Positions 30,497-42,797 of a stretch of 64,000 nucleotides of DNA are shown piece by piece (the stretch's first letter is position 1; the number at the start of each line of letters is the position of its first letter). This DNA comes from Pseudorhodoplanes sp. Its GTDB lineage: Bacteria; Pseudomonadota; Alphaproteobacteria; Rhizobiales; Xanthobacteraceae. Below the pieces are notes generated by a model. The model was not told the origin of the DNA, did not search any database, and was given only the letters and a program-made list of their open reading frames with translations. The translations under genes and the position numbers were made by a program. The stretch is taken from NCBI GenBank assembly GCA_032027085.1, contig JAVSMS010000001.1, positions 1,690,332 through 1,754,331 on the forward strand, in the 5' to 3' direction.

Positions 30497-31504
30497 ATGA
30501 CGGAAACGGATTCACCATTGACCGCGTCCGCGCGCCCGCAAGGTCAACGCAAGCGCGAGAAGCGCGACGTGCACGGTTGGATCGCGCTCGACAAGCCGGT
30601 CGGCATGACCTCGACGCACGCGGTCGCGGTGATCAAGCGCCTGTTTTCGGCGAGGCGGGTCGGCCATGCCGGCACGCTCGATCCGCTGGCGTCCGGTCTT
30701 CTGCCGATCGCTCTCGGGGAAGCGACCAAGACCGTCCCCTTCATCATGGACGGCCGCAAGGTTTACCGCTTCACCGTGCGCTGGGGCGAGGAACGCGATA
30801 CCGACGACACCGAAGGCCGTGTCACACGGACAAGCAGCGTCCGTCCGACATCCGAGGCGATCCGGGCCTTGCTGCCGCAATTCACCGGCCTGATCGAGCA
30901 GGTGCCGCCGAAATTCTCCGCCATCAAGGTCGACGGCGAGCGGGCCTATGACCTCGCCCGCGACGGCGAGGAGGTCGAATTGCAGGCCCGGCCGGTCCAG
31001 ATCGACCGGCTGGAGCTCCTGGAGACCCCAGACGCCGACCAAGCCGTTTTCGAGGCTGAATGCGGCAAGGGAACCTATGTCCGGGCACTAGCCCGCGATT
31101 TCGGCCGCCTGCTGGGCTGTTACGGCCATGTTACCGCGCTCAGGCGGACGGAAGTGGGCCCTTTTGGCCCGGAGGACATGATTTCACTGGCAGATCTGGA
31201 GGCTTTGTGTCATAGAGCCGCCGCCGGCGAGGGAAGCCTCGCCGACGCGTTGTTGCCCGTTGAAACCGCGCTGGACGACATCCCGGCACTGGCTGTCAGC
31301 AGGGCAGACGCGGCAAGGCTCCAAAGGGGCCAAGCCGTCCTTGTGCGTGGACGGGACGCTCCCATCCTCAGCGGCACGCTTTACGTCACGGTCTCGGGCG
31401 AATTGATCGCCCTTGCCGAGGCTGACCGCGGAGAGATCGTTCCCAAGCGTGTGTTCAACCTGACCGGCCTGCATGGCAGTGCCGGCACAAGAAAAGGTCA
31501 TTGA
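30497..31504 (+). CDS. truB: tRNA pseudouridine(55) synthase TruB
   Basis: A 335-residue pseudouridine synthase. The catalytic Asp is D62 in [12 protein letters not shown]. The N-terminal [13 protein letters not shown] and the central [17 protein letters not shown] motifs are TruB hallmarks. It makes psi55 in the T loop of all elongator tRNAs. Its end is 2 nt before the rpsO ATG. Confidence 0.96.
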   Translation: MTETDSPLTASARPQGQRKREKRDVHGWIALDKPVGMTSTHAVAVIKRLFSARRVGHAGTLDPLASGLLPIALGEATKTVPFIMDGRKVYRFTVRWGEERDTDDTEGRVTRTSSVRPTSEAIRALLPQFTGLIEQVPPKFSAIKVDGERAYDLARDGEEVELQARPVQIDRLELLETPDADQAVFEAECGKGTYVRALARDFGRLLGCYGHVTALRRTEVGPFGPEDMISLADLEALCHRAAAGEGSLADALLPVETALDDIPALAVSRADAARLQRGQAVLVRGRDAPILSGTLYVTVSGELIALAEADRGEIVPKRVFNLTGLHGSAGTRKGH

Positions 31505-31506
31505 CG

Positions 31507-31776
31507 ATGTCGATTACCGCCGGCCGCAAGGCCGAAGTCATCAAGTCGTTTGCGCTCAAGGCCGGTGACACCGGCTCTCCTGAAGTCCAGGTTGCGATCC
31601 TCTCGGAGCGTATCAACAACCTGACCGAGCATTTCAAGACGCACTCGAAAGACAACCATTCGCGCCGCGGGCTGCTGAAGCTTGTGTCGCAGCGCCGCCA
31701 GTTGCTCGACTACATCAAGAAGAGCGACGAAGCCCGCTACAAGAACCTGATCGAGCGGCTGAATATCCGCCGCTGA
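31507..31776 (+). CDS. rpsO: Ribosomal protein S15
   Basis: An 89-residue protein of exactly normal S15 length, with the [13 protein letters not shown] and [20 protein letters not shown] motifs. It binds the three-way junction of 16S rRNA in the platform. The ATG at 31507 is used rather than the TTG two codons upstream. In many bacteria rpsO and pnp share transcripts that are processed by RNase III in the gap; three stable hairpins are present here. Confidence 0.97.
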   Translation: MSITAGRKAEVIKSFALKAGDTGSPEVQVAILSERINNLTEHFKTHSKDNHSRRGLLKLVSQRRQLLDYIKKSDEARYKNLIERLNIRR

Positions 31777-31802
31777 TTGCTGCGCATCTTGCGCGTCTGT
31801 AA

Positions 31803-31882
31803 GCGGACGCGAATTGAGCGTCCGCCATTGTCCGGCAAATTTGGAATTGCCGGAAACCGGAATGGGCGAAGCGTCGCCCATT
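31803..31882 (+). promoter_or_regulatory. Three tandem hairpins between rpsO and pnp
   Basis: Perfect stems are formed by 31803-31810 with 31818-31825 (8 bp), 31831-31838 with 31847-31854 (8 bp), and 31861-31869 with 31874-31882 (9 bp). No T tract follows any of them. They resemble the processing region before pnp in enterobacteria, where RNase III cuts and PNPase then represses its own mRNA. Confidence 0.55.
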
Positions 31883-32072
31883 CACATCCCGGAGGGATGA
31901 AGGCCATGGCAGGATCGCCGGATGCTGTCGCGAAGCTTGGTCTGAGCGAAATCAGGAAAATGGAAACCGGTTTTCCGTCCGATTTCGCGACCAGAAGAGC
32001 CCACGCGCGACAGCCTCTCGCCGTCTTGCACATGGCTTTCCCCTCATCCGAAACCGATGAGAGAAAGCAAAC

Positions 32073-34229
32073 ATGTTTGATATCAACCGCGTTGAGCTCG
32101 ATTGGGGCGGCCGCAAGCTGACCCTCGAGACCGGTCATGTCGCGCGCCAGGCCGACGGCGCCGTCGTGGCGACTTATGGTGAAACCACCGTACTCGCGAC
32201 CGTCGTCGCCGCCAAGACGCCGCGCGAAGGCGTGGATTTCCTGCCGCTCACCGTCGACTATCAGGAAAAATACTTCGCCGCGGGCCGCATTCCCGGCGGC
32301 TATTTCAAGCGCGAAGGGCGCCCGACCGAAAAAGAAACGCTGGTGTCCCGCCTGATCGACCGACCGGTCCGCCCGCTCTTCGCCGACGGCTGGCGCAATG
32401 AAACCCAGGTGATCGTGACGACGCTGTCGCATGACATGGAAAATGATTCCGACATCCTGGCCATGGTTGCGGCTTCCGCCGCGCTGACCTTGTCGGGCGT
32501 TCCTTTCATGGGTCCGATCGGCGCCGCTCGCGTCGGCTTCATCAACGGCGAATATGTTCTGAACCCGCAGATTGATGAGATGGTGGAGAGCCAGCTCGAC
32601 CTGGTCGTGGCCGGCACATCCGAAGCCGTGCTGATGGTGGAATCGGAAGCGCAGGAACTGCCTGAAGAAATCATGCTCGGCGCGGTGATGTTCGGTCACC
32701 GGCATTTCCAGCCGGTGATCAAGGCGATCATCGATCTGGCCGAGAAGGCGGCCAAGGAGCCGCGCGAGCTTGTTGTCCCGGACAACACCGAGCTTGAGCA
32801 GGAAATCCTGAACCTTGCGGAAAAGGATCTGCGCGCCGCCTATTCGATCTCGAAGAAGCAGGACCGTTATGCTGCTGTCGCCGGGATCAAGGAAAAGGTG
32901 ATGGCGCACTTCTTCCCGGAAGGCGCCGAGCCGAAATACGACAAAACGCGCGTCGCCGGCGTGTTCAAGGAACTCGAAGCCAGGATCGTGCGCTGGAACA
33001 TTCTTGATACCAGCAAGCGCATCGACGGACGCGATCTTAGCACCGTGCGCCAGATCACGGCCGAAGTCGGCGTGCTTCCGCGCACGCACGGCTCCGCTCT
33101 GTTCACCCGCGGCGAGACGCAGGCGCTGGTCGTGACCACGCTGGGCACCGCCGAAGACGAGCAGTGGGTCGACGCCTTGCAGGGCACCTACAAGGAATCG
33201 TTCCTGCTGCACTACAACTTTCCGCCCTACTCGGTCGGCGAAACTGGACGCCTCGGCGGCACCAAGCGCCGCGAAATCGGCCACGGCAAGCTGGCCTGGC
33301 GCGCGATCCATCCGGTTCTGCCGTCAAAGACCGATTTCCCCTACACCATCCGCGTCGTGTCGGAGATCACCGAATCGAACGGTTCCTCGTCCATGGCGAC
33401 GGTGTGCGGTTCTTCGCTCGCGCTGATGGATGCTGGCGTGCCGCTGAAGAAGCCGACCGCGGGCATCGCGATGGGCCTGATCCTGGAAGGTGAACGCTTC
33501 GCTGTGCTATCCGACATCCTCGGCGACGAAGACCATCTTGGCGACATGGACTTCAAGGTGGCCGGCACCGATTCCGGCATCACCTCGCTGCAGATGGACA
33601 TCAAAATCGCCGGCATCACCGAGCAGATCATGAAGATCGCGCTCGCCCAGGCCAAGGAAGGCCGCCTGCACATTCTTGACGAGATGGCGAAGGCGCTGAC
33701 CACGGCCCGCGCCGAGCTCGGCGAGCATGCGCCGCGCATCGAAACCTTCAAGATCGCAACCGACAAGATCCGCGAAGTGATCGGCACCGGCGGCAAGGTG
33801 ATCCGCGAGATCGTCGAGAAGACCGGCGCCAAGATCAATGTCGAGGACGACGGCACGGTGAAGGTCGCGTCCGCGAACGCTGAATCGATCAACGCCGCTG
33901 TCAAATGGATCAAGTCGATTGCGTCCGATCCGGAAGTCGGCCAGATCTATGACGGCACCGTCGTGAAGGTCATGGATTTCGGCGCCTTCGTGAATTTCTT
34001 CGGCGCCAAGGACGGCCTCGTCCATATCAGCCATCTGGCGGCGCAGCGGGTGCAGAAGACCTCCGATGTCGTCAAGGAAGGCGACAAGGTGAAGGTCAAG
34101 CTGCTCGGCTTTGACGACCGCGGCAAGGTGCGGCTGTCGATGAAGGCGGTCGATCAGCAGACCGGCGAAGACCTCGAAGCCAAGCAGAAGGCCGAGCGCG
34201 AGCAGCAGGCGGCCGCGGGCGGAGAGTGA
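32073..34229 (+). CDS. pnp: Polyribonucleotide nucleotidyltransferase (PNPase)
   Basis: A 718-residue 3'-5' phosphorolytic exoribonuclease. Two RNase PH domains flank a helical domain, followed by a KH domain ([19 protein letters not shown]) and a C-terminal S1 domain ([21 protein letters not shown]). Length and order are standard. It degrades mRNA and works with RNase E and, in rhizobia, in sRNA turnover. A strong intrinsic terminator follows 20 nt after the stop. Confidence 0.97.
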   Translation: MFDINRVELDWGGRKLTLETGHVARQADGAVVATYGETTVLATVVAAKTPREGVDFLPLTVDYQEKYFAAGRIPGGYFKREGRPTEKETLVSRLIDRPVRPLFADGWRNETQVIVTTLSHDMENDSDILAMVAASAALTLSGVPFMGPIGAARVGFINGEYVLNPQIDEMVESQLDLVVAGTSEAVLMVESEAQELPEEIMLGAVMFGHRHFQPVIKAIIDLAEKAAKEPRELVVPDNTELEQEILNLAEKDLRAAYSISKKQDRYAAVAGIKEKVMAHFFPEGAEPKYDKTRVAGVFKELEARIVRWNILDTSKRIDGRDLSTVRQITAEVGVLPRTHGSALFTRGETQALVVTTLGTAEDEQWVDALQGTYKESFLLHYNFPPYSVGETGRLGGTKRREIGHGKLAWRAIHPVLPSKTDFPYTIRVVSEITESNGSSSMATVCGSSLALMDAGVPLKKPTAGIAMGLILEGERFAVLSDILGDEDHLGDMDFKVAGTDSGITSLQMDIKIAGITEQIMKIALAQAKEGRLHILDEMAKALTTARAELGEHAPRIETFKIATDKIREVIGTGGKVIREIVEKTGAKINVEDDGTVKVASANAESINAAVKWIKSIASDPEVGQIYDGTVVKVMDFGAFVNFFGAKDGLVHISHLAAQRVQKTSDVVKEGDKVKVKLLGFDDRGKVRLSMKAVDQQTGEDLEAKQKAEREQQAAAGGE

Positions 34230-34250
34230 TCGCTCTGATGGAATGAAGAA

Positions 34251-34277
34251 AAGGCGGCCGCAGGGCCGCCTTTTTTT
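34251..34277 (+). terminator. Intrinsic terminator after pnp
   Basis: A 9-bp GC-rich stem (34251-34259 with 34264-34272, 4-base loop) runs into seven T at 34271-34277. It ends the rimP-pnp operon. Confidence 0.85.
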
Positions 34278-34315
34278 ATTTCGGTATCCTCAACCATATA
34301 CTGAACGCTAATTAG

Positions 34316-34960
34316 ATGCTGCTAGGCATACTTCCGATGCAGTCGTCAGAACCGCGCGGTCCGCTAATATTTCTACTGATCTTTTCTGTTCTATGCATGT
34401 TGGGGAGCCTTTACGGGGTCGTCCGCGGCTTGCAAGGCGGCTGGCCCGTATTTGCGTTCTCCGCTCTCGGGGCGGTGATTTTTGCAGCCAGGCTATGGCC
34501 AGGTCGGAATGCAGATTGCGCCGACGCCCTCTTGCAACGTTTCCCCGGACCGGTGGAGTTGCGCGCCGACCGAAGAAAATTGTTCTTGGGACTTATCGCC
34601 GTCATTGTACTGGCAGGCCTCTTCCTTTCGTCTCCAACACCCAAGAGAGTGGATCCGACGATACAATTGCTCCTGGGACTAGGATTTGGCGCCACCATTC
34701 CTTTTGGGATTTTGGCTTTAATTAAATGGCCGAAGCTTCGACTCGATGCCAATGGCTTTTACGTCATAGCGTGGCGTAGTTCGTACGCGCGCTGGGAAGG
34801 CGCTAGTTCATTTCGCGTCGCTACCATCGGACACGTCCTCTACAACGACGAGAAGCTCGGAAATGGGAGCGCGCTACCAGATGTATATGCCTTCTCGCCT
34901 TCCGAACTCGCGTCACTCATGAATCGCTGGCGCGAGCGCGCGCTTCAAGCCAAAAGCTGA
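34316..34960 (+). CDS. Orphan membrane protein with C-terminal PH-like region
   Basis: A 214-residue protein I cannot assign to a named family. It has two membrane segments near the N-terminus (LIFLLIFSVLCMLGSLYGVV and VFAFSALGAVIFAARLW) and two in the middle (KLFLGLIAVIVLAGLFLSS; IQLLLGLGFGATIPFGILALI). These are followed by a soluble domain (LRLDANGFYVIAWRSSYARWEGASS), laid out like proteins with a membrane-anchored PH/YdbT-like domain. Its codons are visibly more AT-rich than those of its neighbours, suggesting acquisition or relaxed selection. Either ATG 34316 or ATG 34337 could start it; neither has a good ribosome binding site. Confidence 0.6.
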   Translation: MLLGILPMQSSEPRGPLIFLLIFSVLCMLGSLYGVVRGLQGGWPVFAFSALGAVIFAARLWPGRNADCADALLQRFPGPVELRADRRKLFLGLIAVIVLAGLFLSSPTPKRVDPTIQLLLGLGFGATIPFGILALIKWPKLRLDANGFYVIAWRSSYARWEGASSFRVATIGHVLYNDEKLGNGSALPDVYAFSPSELASLMNRWRERALQAKS

Positions 34961-34969
34961 ACCGCGCTC

Positions 34970-38179
<3,210 letters not shown>

Positions 38180-38204
38180 GCGGCGTTGTCCTGAACAAAA
38201 TGCG

Positions 38205-38233
38205 AAAGGCCGGGAGCAATCCCGGCCTTTTTT
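38205..38233 (+). terminator. Intrinsic terminator after katG
   Basis: An 11-bp stem (38205-38215 with 38220-38230, loop GCAA) ends in a run of T to 38233. It lies 26 nt after the katG stop. Confidence 0.85.
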
Positions 38234-38238
38234 GTTTC

Positions 38239-38349
38239 TGTCGTTCCCGCGCAAGCGGGAACCCAAACGCCGCGTCATTAAAGTTCGGAAAGCGCCTGTT
38301 ATCGCAGGCAGCACTTGCGTTTATGGGTCCAGCTTTCGCGGGGACGACG
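38239..38349. repeat. MITE-like palindromic element with about 33-bp inverted ends
   Basis: The left end (38239-38271) and the reverse complement of the right end (38317-38349) are nearly the same over 33 bases, both built around a CCCGCG-xAAGC core. There is no open frame between them. The element fills the gap between the katG terminator and the 3' end of fabI. Confidence 0.65.
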
Positions 38350-38356
38350 CAACTAT

Positions 38357-39169
38357 TTACTCCGTCTTTCCACCGGCCTCCCGCAGCGCATCCGGCTGCG
38401 GCATGGCGATGACGTTGTAGCCCGAATCGACAAAATGGATTTCGCCGGTGACGCCGCCGGACAGATTTGAAAGCAGATAAAGCCCCGCGCCGCCGAGCTC
38501 TTCCAACGTCACGCCGCGGCCGAGCGGCGAATATTTCTGCTGGAAAGCAAACATGTACCGCGCATCGTGAATGCCCGCGCCCGCCAGCGTGCGGATCGGA
38601 CCGGCGGAAATCGCATTCACCCGGATATTCTGCCGGCCGTAATCGACGGCGAGATAGCGCACTGAGGATTCCAGCGCCGCCTTGGCCGGTCCCATGACAT
38701 TGTAATTCGGCATGGCACGGTCGCCGCCGTTATAGGTGAGCGTCAGCATGGCGCCGCCGTTCGGCATCAGTTCCGCCGCCCGCTTTGCGGATTCGGTGAA
38801 GGAAAAGCAGGAGATCACCATCGAGCGGATGAAATTCTCGCGGCTGGTGTCGGCATAGCGGCCCTTCAGCTCGCTCTTGTCGGAGAAGCCGATGGCGTGC
38901 ACGTAGAAATCAAGCGTGCCCCATTGCTTCTTGATTTCGCCGAAGACGGCATCGACCGTGCCGATATTCTCAACATCGCACGGCATCAGGAACGAAGAAT
39001 TCACCGATTCCGCCAGCGGCTTCACCCGTTTCTGCAGCGCCTCGCCCTGATAGGTGAAAGCCAGTTCCGCGCCATGCTGCGCCAGCGCCTGCGCGATTCC
39101 CCACGCAATCGAATGATCGTTGGCGACGCCCATGATGAGCCCGCGCTTGCCCTGCATCAGTTTGGTCAT
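38357..39169 (-). CDS. fabI: Enoyl-[acyl-carrier-protein] reductase FabI (NADH)
   Basis: A 270-residue short-chain dehydrogenase-type enzyme that does the last reduction of each fatty acid elongation round. The catalytic residues are Y146, Y156 and K163 (YNVMGPAK), the same numbers as in E. coli FabI; the NAD-binding N-terminus reads GLIMGVANDHSIAWGI. It is the usual triclosan-sensitive type. The ATG at 39169 overlaps the stop of the small gene upstream by 4 nt, so the two are translationally coupled. The long N-terminal extension of the open frame is not coding. Confidence 0.96.
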   Translation of the reverse strand: MTKLMQGKRGLIMGVANDHSIAWGIAQALAQHGAELAFTYQGEALQKRVKPLAESVNSSFLMPCDVENIGTVDAVFGEIKKQWGTLDFYVHAIGFSDKSELKGRYADTSRENFIRSMVISCFSFTESAKRAAELMPNGGAMLTLTYNGGDRAMPNYNVMGPAKAALESSVRYLAVDYGRQNIRVNAISAGPIRTLAGAGIHDARYMFAFQQKYSPLGRGVTLEELGGAGLYLLSNLSGGVTGEIHFVDSGYNVIAMPQPDALREAGGKTE

Positions 39170-39510
39170 TTCTTGACTTCTGCCAGTTGAAAATCGGCCG
39201 CCTCGGCCTCGATGACACCGCCGAACAGCGACAGGATCAGGATTTCTGATTCGTCGGTGAATTCCATGCGCATGAAATCGATATTGCCGGACTTGCTGTT
39301 TCTGGTGAGCCTCGGAATATCGCCGCTGAACAGGATCTTGCGCAACCTCTTTCCGGTGCAGCAATAACGCTTGCGCACGCCGTCAACGTCATCGCCCGGA
39401 TAGAGGTCGAGATAAAGCCGAACATCCTGTCCCTTGGCCGACAGCCCGTTGATATGGACATCGACGAGATTGCCGTCGTGCCAGTCGATGTCCTGATCGA
39501 CAAGCTTCAT
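39166..39510 (-). CDS. Small unknown protein embedded between fabB and fabI
   Basis: A 114-residue protein that starts 9 nt after the fabB stop and overlaps the fabI start by 4 nt, so it is surely translated as part of the fab operon. It has no signal peptide or membrane helix. It contains a CC pair (KRYCCTGKRLRK), alternating strand-like segments, and an acidic C-terminal half (EFTDESEILILSLFGGVIEAE). I do not recognise the family. The position suggests a link to unsaturated fatty acid synthesis, but nothing in the sequence proves it. ATG 39510 is used over GTG 39513. Confidence 0.75.
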   Translation of the reverse strand: MKLVDQDIDWHDGNLVDVHINGLSAKGQDVRLYLDLYPGDDVDGVRKRYCCTGKRLRKILFSGDIPRLTRNSKSGNIDFMRMEFTDESEILILSLFGGVIEAEAADFQLAEVKK

Positions 39511-39519
39511 CACCCAGGG

Positions 39520-40740
39520 TCATGCGTCCAGTTGCTTGAACACCACCGATGCATTGGTGCCGCCGAAGCCGAAGGAATTCGACAGCACGCAAGCTAGCTT
39601 CGCGTTGTCCTGCCGTTCGCGGATGATCGGCAGGTCGGCGAACGCGGGATCCATATTCTCGATATTCGCGCTTTCGCAGATGAAGCCGTTCTGCATCATC
39701 AGCAGCGAGTAGATCGCTTCCTGCACGCCGGCGGCCCCCAGCGAATGACCGGACAGCGACTTGGTCGCCGAAATTGGCGGACACTTGTCGCCGAACATGC
39801 CGCGAATGGCCTCGATTTCCTTGATGTCGCCGACCGGGGTCGAGGTGGCATGCGGATTGATGTAATCGACAGAAATTTTCACAGTCTCAAGCGCCATCTT
39901 CATGCAGCGCAGCGCACCCTCGCCCGAAGGCGCCACCATGTCGTGGCCGTCGGATGTCGCGCCATACCCCGCAACTTCGGCGTAGATTTTCGCGCCACGC
40001 GCCTTCGCATGCTCCAGCTCTTCCAGCACGAGTACGCCGGCGCCGCCCGCAATAACGAAGCCGTCGCGATCCCTGTCATAGGCGCGAGACGCTTTCTCGG
40101 GCGTATCGTTGTATTTCGACGACATCGCGCCCATCGCGTCGAACAGATTGGAGAGCGTCCAGTGCAGCTCCTCACAGCCGCCGGCAAACATCATGTCCTG
40201 CTTGCCCCACTGGATCATTTCTGCGGCGTTGCCGATGCAGTGGTTGGATGTCGCACAGGCGGAGGAGATCGAATAATTCACGCCCTTGATCTTGAACCAG
40301 GTGGCGAGCGTCGCCGACGCCGTCGACGACATCGCTTTCGGAACGGCGAACGGGCCGACGCGCTTGGGGGAGCCTTTCTCGCGCGTGATGTCGGCGGCTT
40401 CGACAATGACGCTGGTTGAGGGACCGCCCGAACCCATGATGATCCCGGTGCGCTCGTTGGAGATATCGCTTTCCTCAACGCCCGAGTCGCGGATCGCCTG
40501 CTCCATGGCAACGTGATTCCAGGCGGCGCCTTCGCCGAGGAAACGCATCGCGCGGCGATCGACCGCTCCTTCCGGATCAAGCGTCGGCGCACCGGCGACC
40601 TGGCACTTGAAGCCATGCGAGACGAATTCTTCCGAACGCGTAATGCCGGACTTGGCCTCGCGCAGACTCGCGAGCACTTCCTGCGTGTTATTGCCGATGG
40701 ATGAGACGATGCCCATCCCGGTCACCACAACCCGTCTCAT
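39520..40740 (-). CDS. fabB: Beta-ketoacyl-ACP synthase I FabB
   Basis: A 406-residue condensing enzyme. The Cys-His-His triad is visible in [12 protein letters not shown] (Cys), [11 protein letters not shown] (His) and [12 protein letters not shown] (His, with the conserved Lys). It elongates cis-3-decenoyl-ACP made by FabA, so it is required for unsaturated fatty acids. The ATG at 40740 closely follows GAGGCAAGG. The gene lies 55 nt downstream of fabA in the standard fabA-fabB order. Confidence 0.96.
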   Translation of the reverse strand: MRRVVVTGMGIVSSIGNNTQEVLASLREAKSGITRSEEFVSHGFKCQVAGAPTLDPEGAVDRRAMRFLGEGAAWNHVAMEQAIRDSGVEESDISNERTGIIMGSGGPSTSVIVEAADITREKGSPKRVGPFAVPKAMSSTASATLATWFKIKGVNYSISSACATSNHCIGNAAEMIQWGKQDMMFAGGCEELHWTLSNLFDAMGAMSSKYNDTPEKASRAYDRDRDGFVIAGGAGVLVLEELEHAKARGAKIYAEVAGYGATSDGHDMVAPSGEGALRCMKMALETVKISVDYINPHATSTPVGDIKEIEAIRGMFGDKCPPISATKSLSGHSLGAAGVQEAIYSLLMMQNGFICESANIENMDPAFADLPIIRERQDNAKLACVLSNSFGFGGTNASVVFKQLDA

Positions 40741-40795
40741 CCTTGCCTCATCCGCCCCAACTTCTGTCAGCGCCGCGCGCTGCAAACCCCGTGCC

Positions 40796-41323
40796 TCAGG
40801 AGGCCGGCGCCATGGCCGCACCTTGCTTGAACAGGCCGACCTTCAAATCGCTGGCGCGATAGATAACGTTTCCGTCCGCCGACAGCCAGCCGTCGGCGAT
40901 GCCGAGCACCAGCTTCGAGCGCATGATGCGCTTGATCTCGAGGCCGTAGATGACCTTTTTCATTTCCGGCAACACCTGCCCGGAAAATTTCAATTCACCC
41001 AGGCCGAGCGCGCGGCCACTGCCGGACGATCCGAGCCAGCCGAGAAAAAACCCGACGAGTTGCCAGAGGGCGTCGAGGCCGAGGCAGCCTGGCATCACCG
41101 GGTCGCCCTTGAAATGACAGGGGAAAAACCAGAGGTCCGGTTTGATATCGAGCTCAGCGCGGATCAGGCCTTTGCCGTGCTCGCCGCCGGTCTCGGAAAT
41201 CTCGGTGATCCGGTCGAACATCAGCATGGGGGGCAGCGGCAGTTGCGGGCCGCCTTCGAACAATTCACCCCGTCCGCAGGCCAGAAGATCCTCAAATTCG
41301 TATGTATTTCGCCGGCTCTGCAT
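40796..41323 (-). CDS. fabA: 3-hydroxydecanoyl-ACP dehydratase/isomerase FabA
   Basis: A 175-residue hot-dog fold enzyme. Catalytic H70 ([13 protein letters not shown]) and D84 (LGLDALWQ) fall at the same positions as in E. coli FabA. It dehydrates and isomerises the C10 intermediate, the branch point to unsaturated fatty acids. It is the first gene of the fabA-fabB-unknown-fabI operon and is divergent from irr with a 191-nt shared promoter region. Confidence 0.97.
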   Translation of the reverse strand: MQSRRNTYEFEDLLACGRGELFEGGPQLPLPPMLMFDRITEISETGGEHGKGLIRAELDIKPDLWFFPCHFKGDPVMPGCLGLDALWQLVGFFLGWLGSSGSGRALGLGELKFSGQVLPEMKKVIYGLEIKRIMRSKLVLGIADGWLSADGNVIYRASDLKVGLFKQGAAMAPAS

Positions 41324-41431
41324 TGCCGTCCTTTTCGGAGATTGCGGCCCCCTCGGCCAAGTCGGGATTTCCCTAACATAGGCGTCCCCGACGGCAAAGC
41401 TGACCTTTGCGGGGGCCTAGATGCGAAAGAG

Positions 41432-41461
41432 TTGCAAATAAGAATGGCTCGCGTATATAAT
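41432..41461 (+). promoter_or_regulatory. irr promoter
   Basis: TTGCAA (41432-41437) and TATAAT (41456-41461) lie 18 bases apart, 53 nt before the irr ATG. GTTGCA at 41431 recurs in inverted form as TGCAAC at 41467-41472, flanking the -10 box. Fur control of irr is known in Bradyrhizobium through non-canonical hexamers; whether these bases serve that role is inference. Confidence 0.6.
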
Positions 41462-41514
41462 TTCAACTGCAACAAATCCCCGGCCTTGAACCGGGCAAAT
41501 TTGAGCAAGGAACC

Positions 41515-42027
41515 ATGACCCAGCAGCGTACCGTCGTCTTCTCAACCCCGATCGAGCCATCGCCCGCACTGCGTGTGAGCGATCACCGCAGGACCGATCT
41601 GAATGGCTGCCCTTGGCATGACGTCAAATCGATGTTGCGCGATGTCGGTTTGCGCCCGACCCGTCAGCGCATGTCGCTCGGCTGGATCCTGTTCGCCAAA
41701 GGCGACCGGCATGTGACCGCTGAAATGCTGTATGAGGAGGCGACCAAGGCCAAGGTGCCGGTGTCGCTCGCGACCGTCTACAACACCCTGCATCAGTTCA
41801 CCGAAGTCGGTCTGCTGCGCCAGGTCGCGGTCGACGGCTCGAAAACCTATTTCGACACCAATGTTTCGGACCATCACCACTTCTTCGTCGAGGGCGAAAA
41901 CGAGCTCGTCGATATCGCCGGCCCGGACGTCGTGGTCGACAAGACGCCGATCGCGCCCGACGGCTACGAGGTGGCCCGCATCGACGTGGTGGTGCGCCTG
42001 CGCAAGATCAGGTCGCAGCCCCGCTAG
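41515..42027 (+). CDS. irr: Iron response regulator Irr with heme regulatory motif
   Basis: A 170-residue Fur-superfamily regulator specific to alphaproteobacteria. The heme regulatory motif is GCPWHDV with Cys32, and the second heme site is H120-H121-H122 (DHHHFF). The winged helix is LRPTRQRMSLGWILF through SLATVYNTLHQF. In Bradyrhizobium these two sites drive heme-dependent degradation of Irr; many other rhizobia and Brucella lack the Cys-Pro motif. Irr represses heme synthesis and other iron-using genes when iron is low. AAGGA lies just before the ATG. The stop codon lies in a palindromic repeat. Confidence 0.96.
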   Translation: MTQQRTVVFSTPIEPSPALRVSDHRRTDLNGCPWHDVKSMLRDVGLRPTRQRMSLGWILFAKGDRHVTAEMLYEEATKAKVPVSLATVYNTLHQFTEVGLLRQVAVDGSKTYFDTNVSDHHHFFVEGENELVDIAGPDVVVDKTPIAPDGYEVARIDVVVRLRKIRSQPR

Positions 42028-42082
42028 TGTCCCGATTCCGAAATTCGCCGCGAGAATGGGGCGAATTTCCGAACCACACTAG
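42024..42082. repeat. 59-bp palindromic element that includes the irr stop codon
   Basis: The ends CTAGTGT (42024-42030) and ACACTAG (42076-42082) are exact inverted repeats, and inside them 42040-42049 pairs with 42060-42069 over 10 bp. The TAG stop of irr (42025-42027) is part of the left end. It may also end the convergent transcripts of irr and the SH3 gene. Confidence 0.65.
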
Positions 42083-42127
42083 GCTGTTCGAGTGTCACAA
42101 CAGATCGGGACGGCTGAGCCGCGCGGC

Positions 42128-42685
42128 TCAGTCGATTTTCTCGTTGGGATAGACGCCCCACAGGCGTTCCTGCGGAATCCAGCCGTCAAAGCCGTCTCCC
42201 GTAATCCGGCACCAGGAACCGGTGCAGCGCTTGACCGAGGCGACCACGCCCGATTGCAGCCGCGCACTGACCGCGCCGGTTGTTTCCGGGCTTTCGTTCA
42301 GCGGCACCAGGTCATCCTTGCTGCGCTGGGTCACAACCGCCGTGCGGCGGCCGGACAGCAGCGAATGATAGACCCAGCCTTCAGCGCCTTCGGAGTCGCG
42401 GATACGCCGCCAATTCTCGAATTCCGCCGTGATTTCGACCGGTAGCCCGGACCGGGTGAACACCCAGGCGACGTCGTGATCCTTGGTCGGGCCGGTGCGC
42501 ACATTCACGCGATCCGACTTGAGGCTGACATAACGCGGCACCGGCAGCCCGCTGACCGAGCCATGCGCGGTCTCGCCGGCCGCACCGGCCGGCACGGCCG
42601 CCACAAGCCAGGCGCCCGCGACCAAAGCCGCAGCGATCAGCCTGTTCAGTCGGGCGTTTTGGGTTGATATGACCATATCGAACAT
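42128..42685 (-). CDS. Exported SH3-domain protein
   Basis: A 185-residue protein with an N-terminal signal (LIAAALVAGAWLVAAVPAGAAG), so it is periplasmic, followed by two bacterial SH3 repeats (SDRVNVRTGPTKDHDVAWVF and GVVASVKRCTGSWCRITG). Such domains bind peptidoglycan peptides or act in envelope stress. The aromatic and Cys content (KRCTGSWC) suggests a disulfide. The ATG at 42685 is used, but ATG 42676 is also possible. It is convergent with irr and divergent from the hydroxyacid dehydrogenase gene. Confidence 0.8.
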   Translation of the reverse strand: MFDMVISTQNARLNRLIAAALVAGAWLVAAVPAGAAGETAHGSVSGLPVPRYVSLKSDRVNVRTGPTKDHDVAWVFTRSGLPVEITAEFENWRRIRDSEGAEGWVYHSLLSGRRTAVVTQRSKDDLVPLNESPETTGAVSARLQSGVVASVKRCTGSWCRITGDGFDGWIPQERLWGVYPNEKID

Positions 42686-42797
42686 GAAATATCGGCGCCG
42701 GAACCGTGCGCCGATCGACCGGCGCAGTGTCGGCGAGCCGGGTTAAAGAGGGCTGAACGGAGCTCTCCGGCGTAATGCAGGGATGAGGCGCGACAGG

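Noticed and set aside
31737-33311. A 524-codon open frame antisense to pnp
   Set aside because: It lies opposite an intact essential gene and has no recognisable domain or ribosome binding site.
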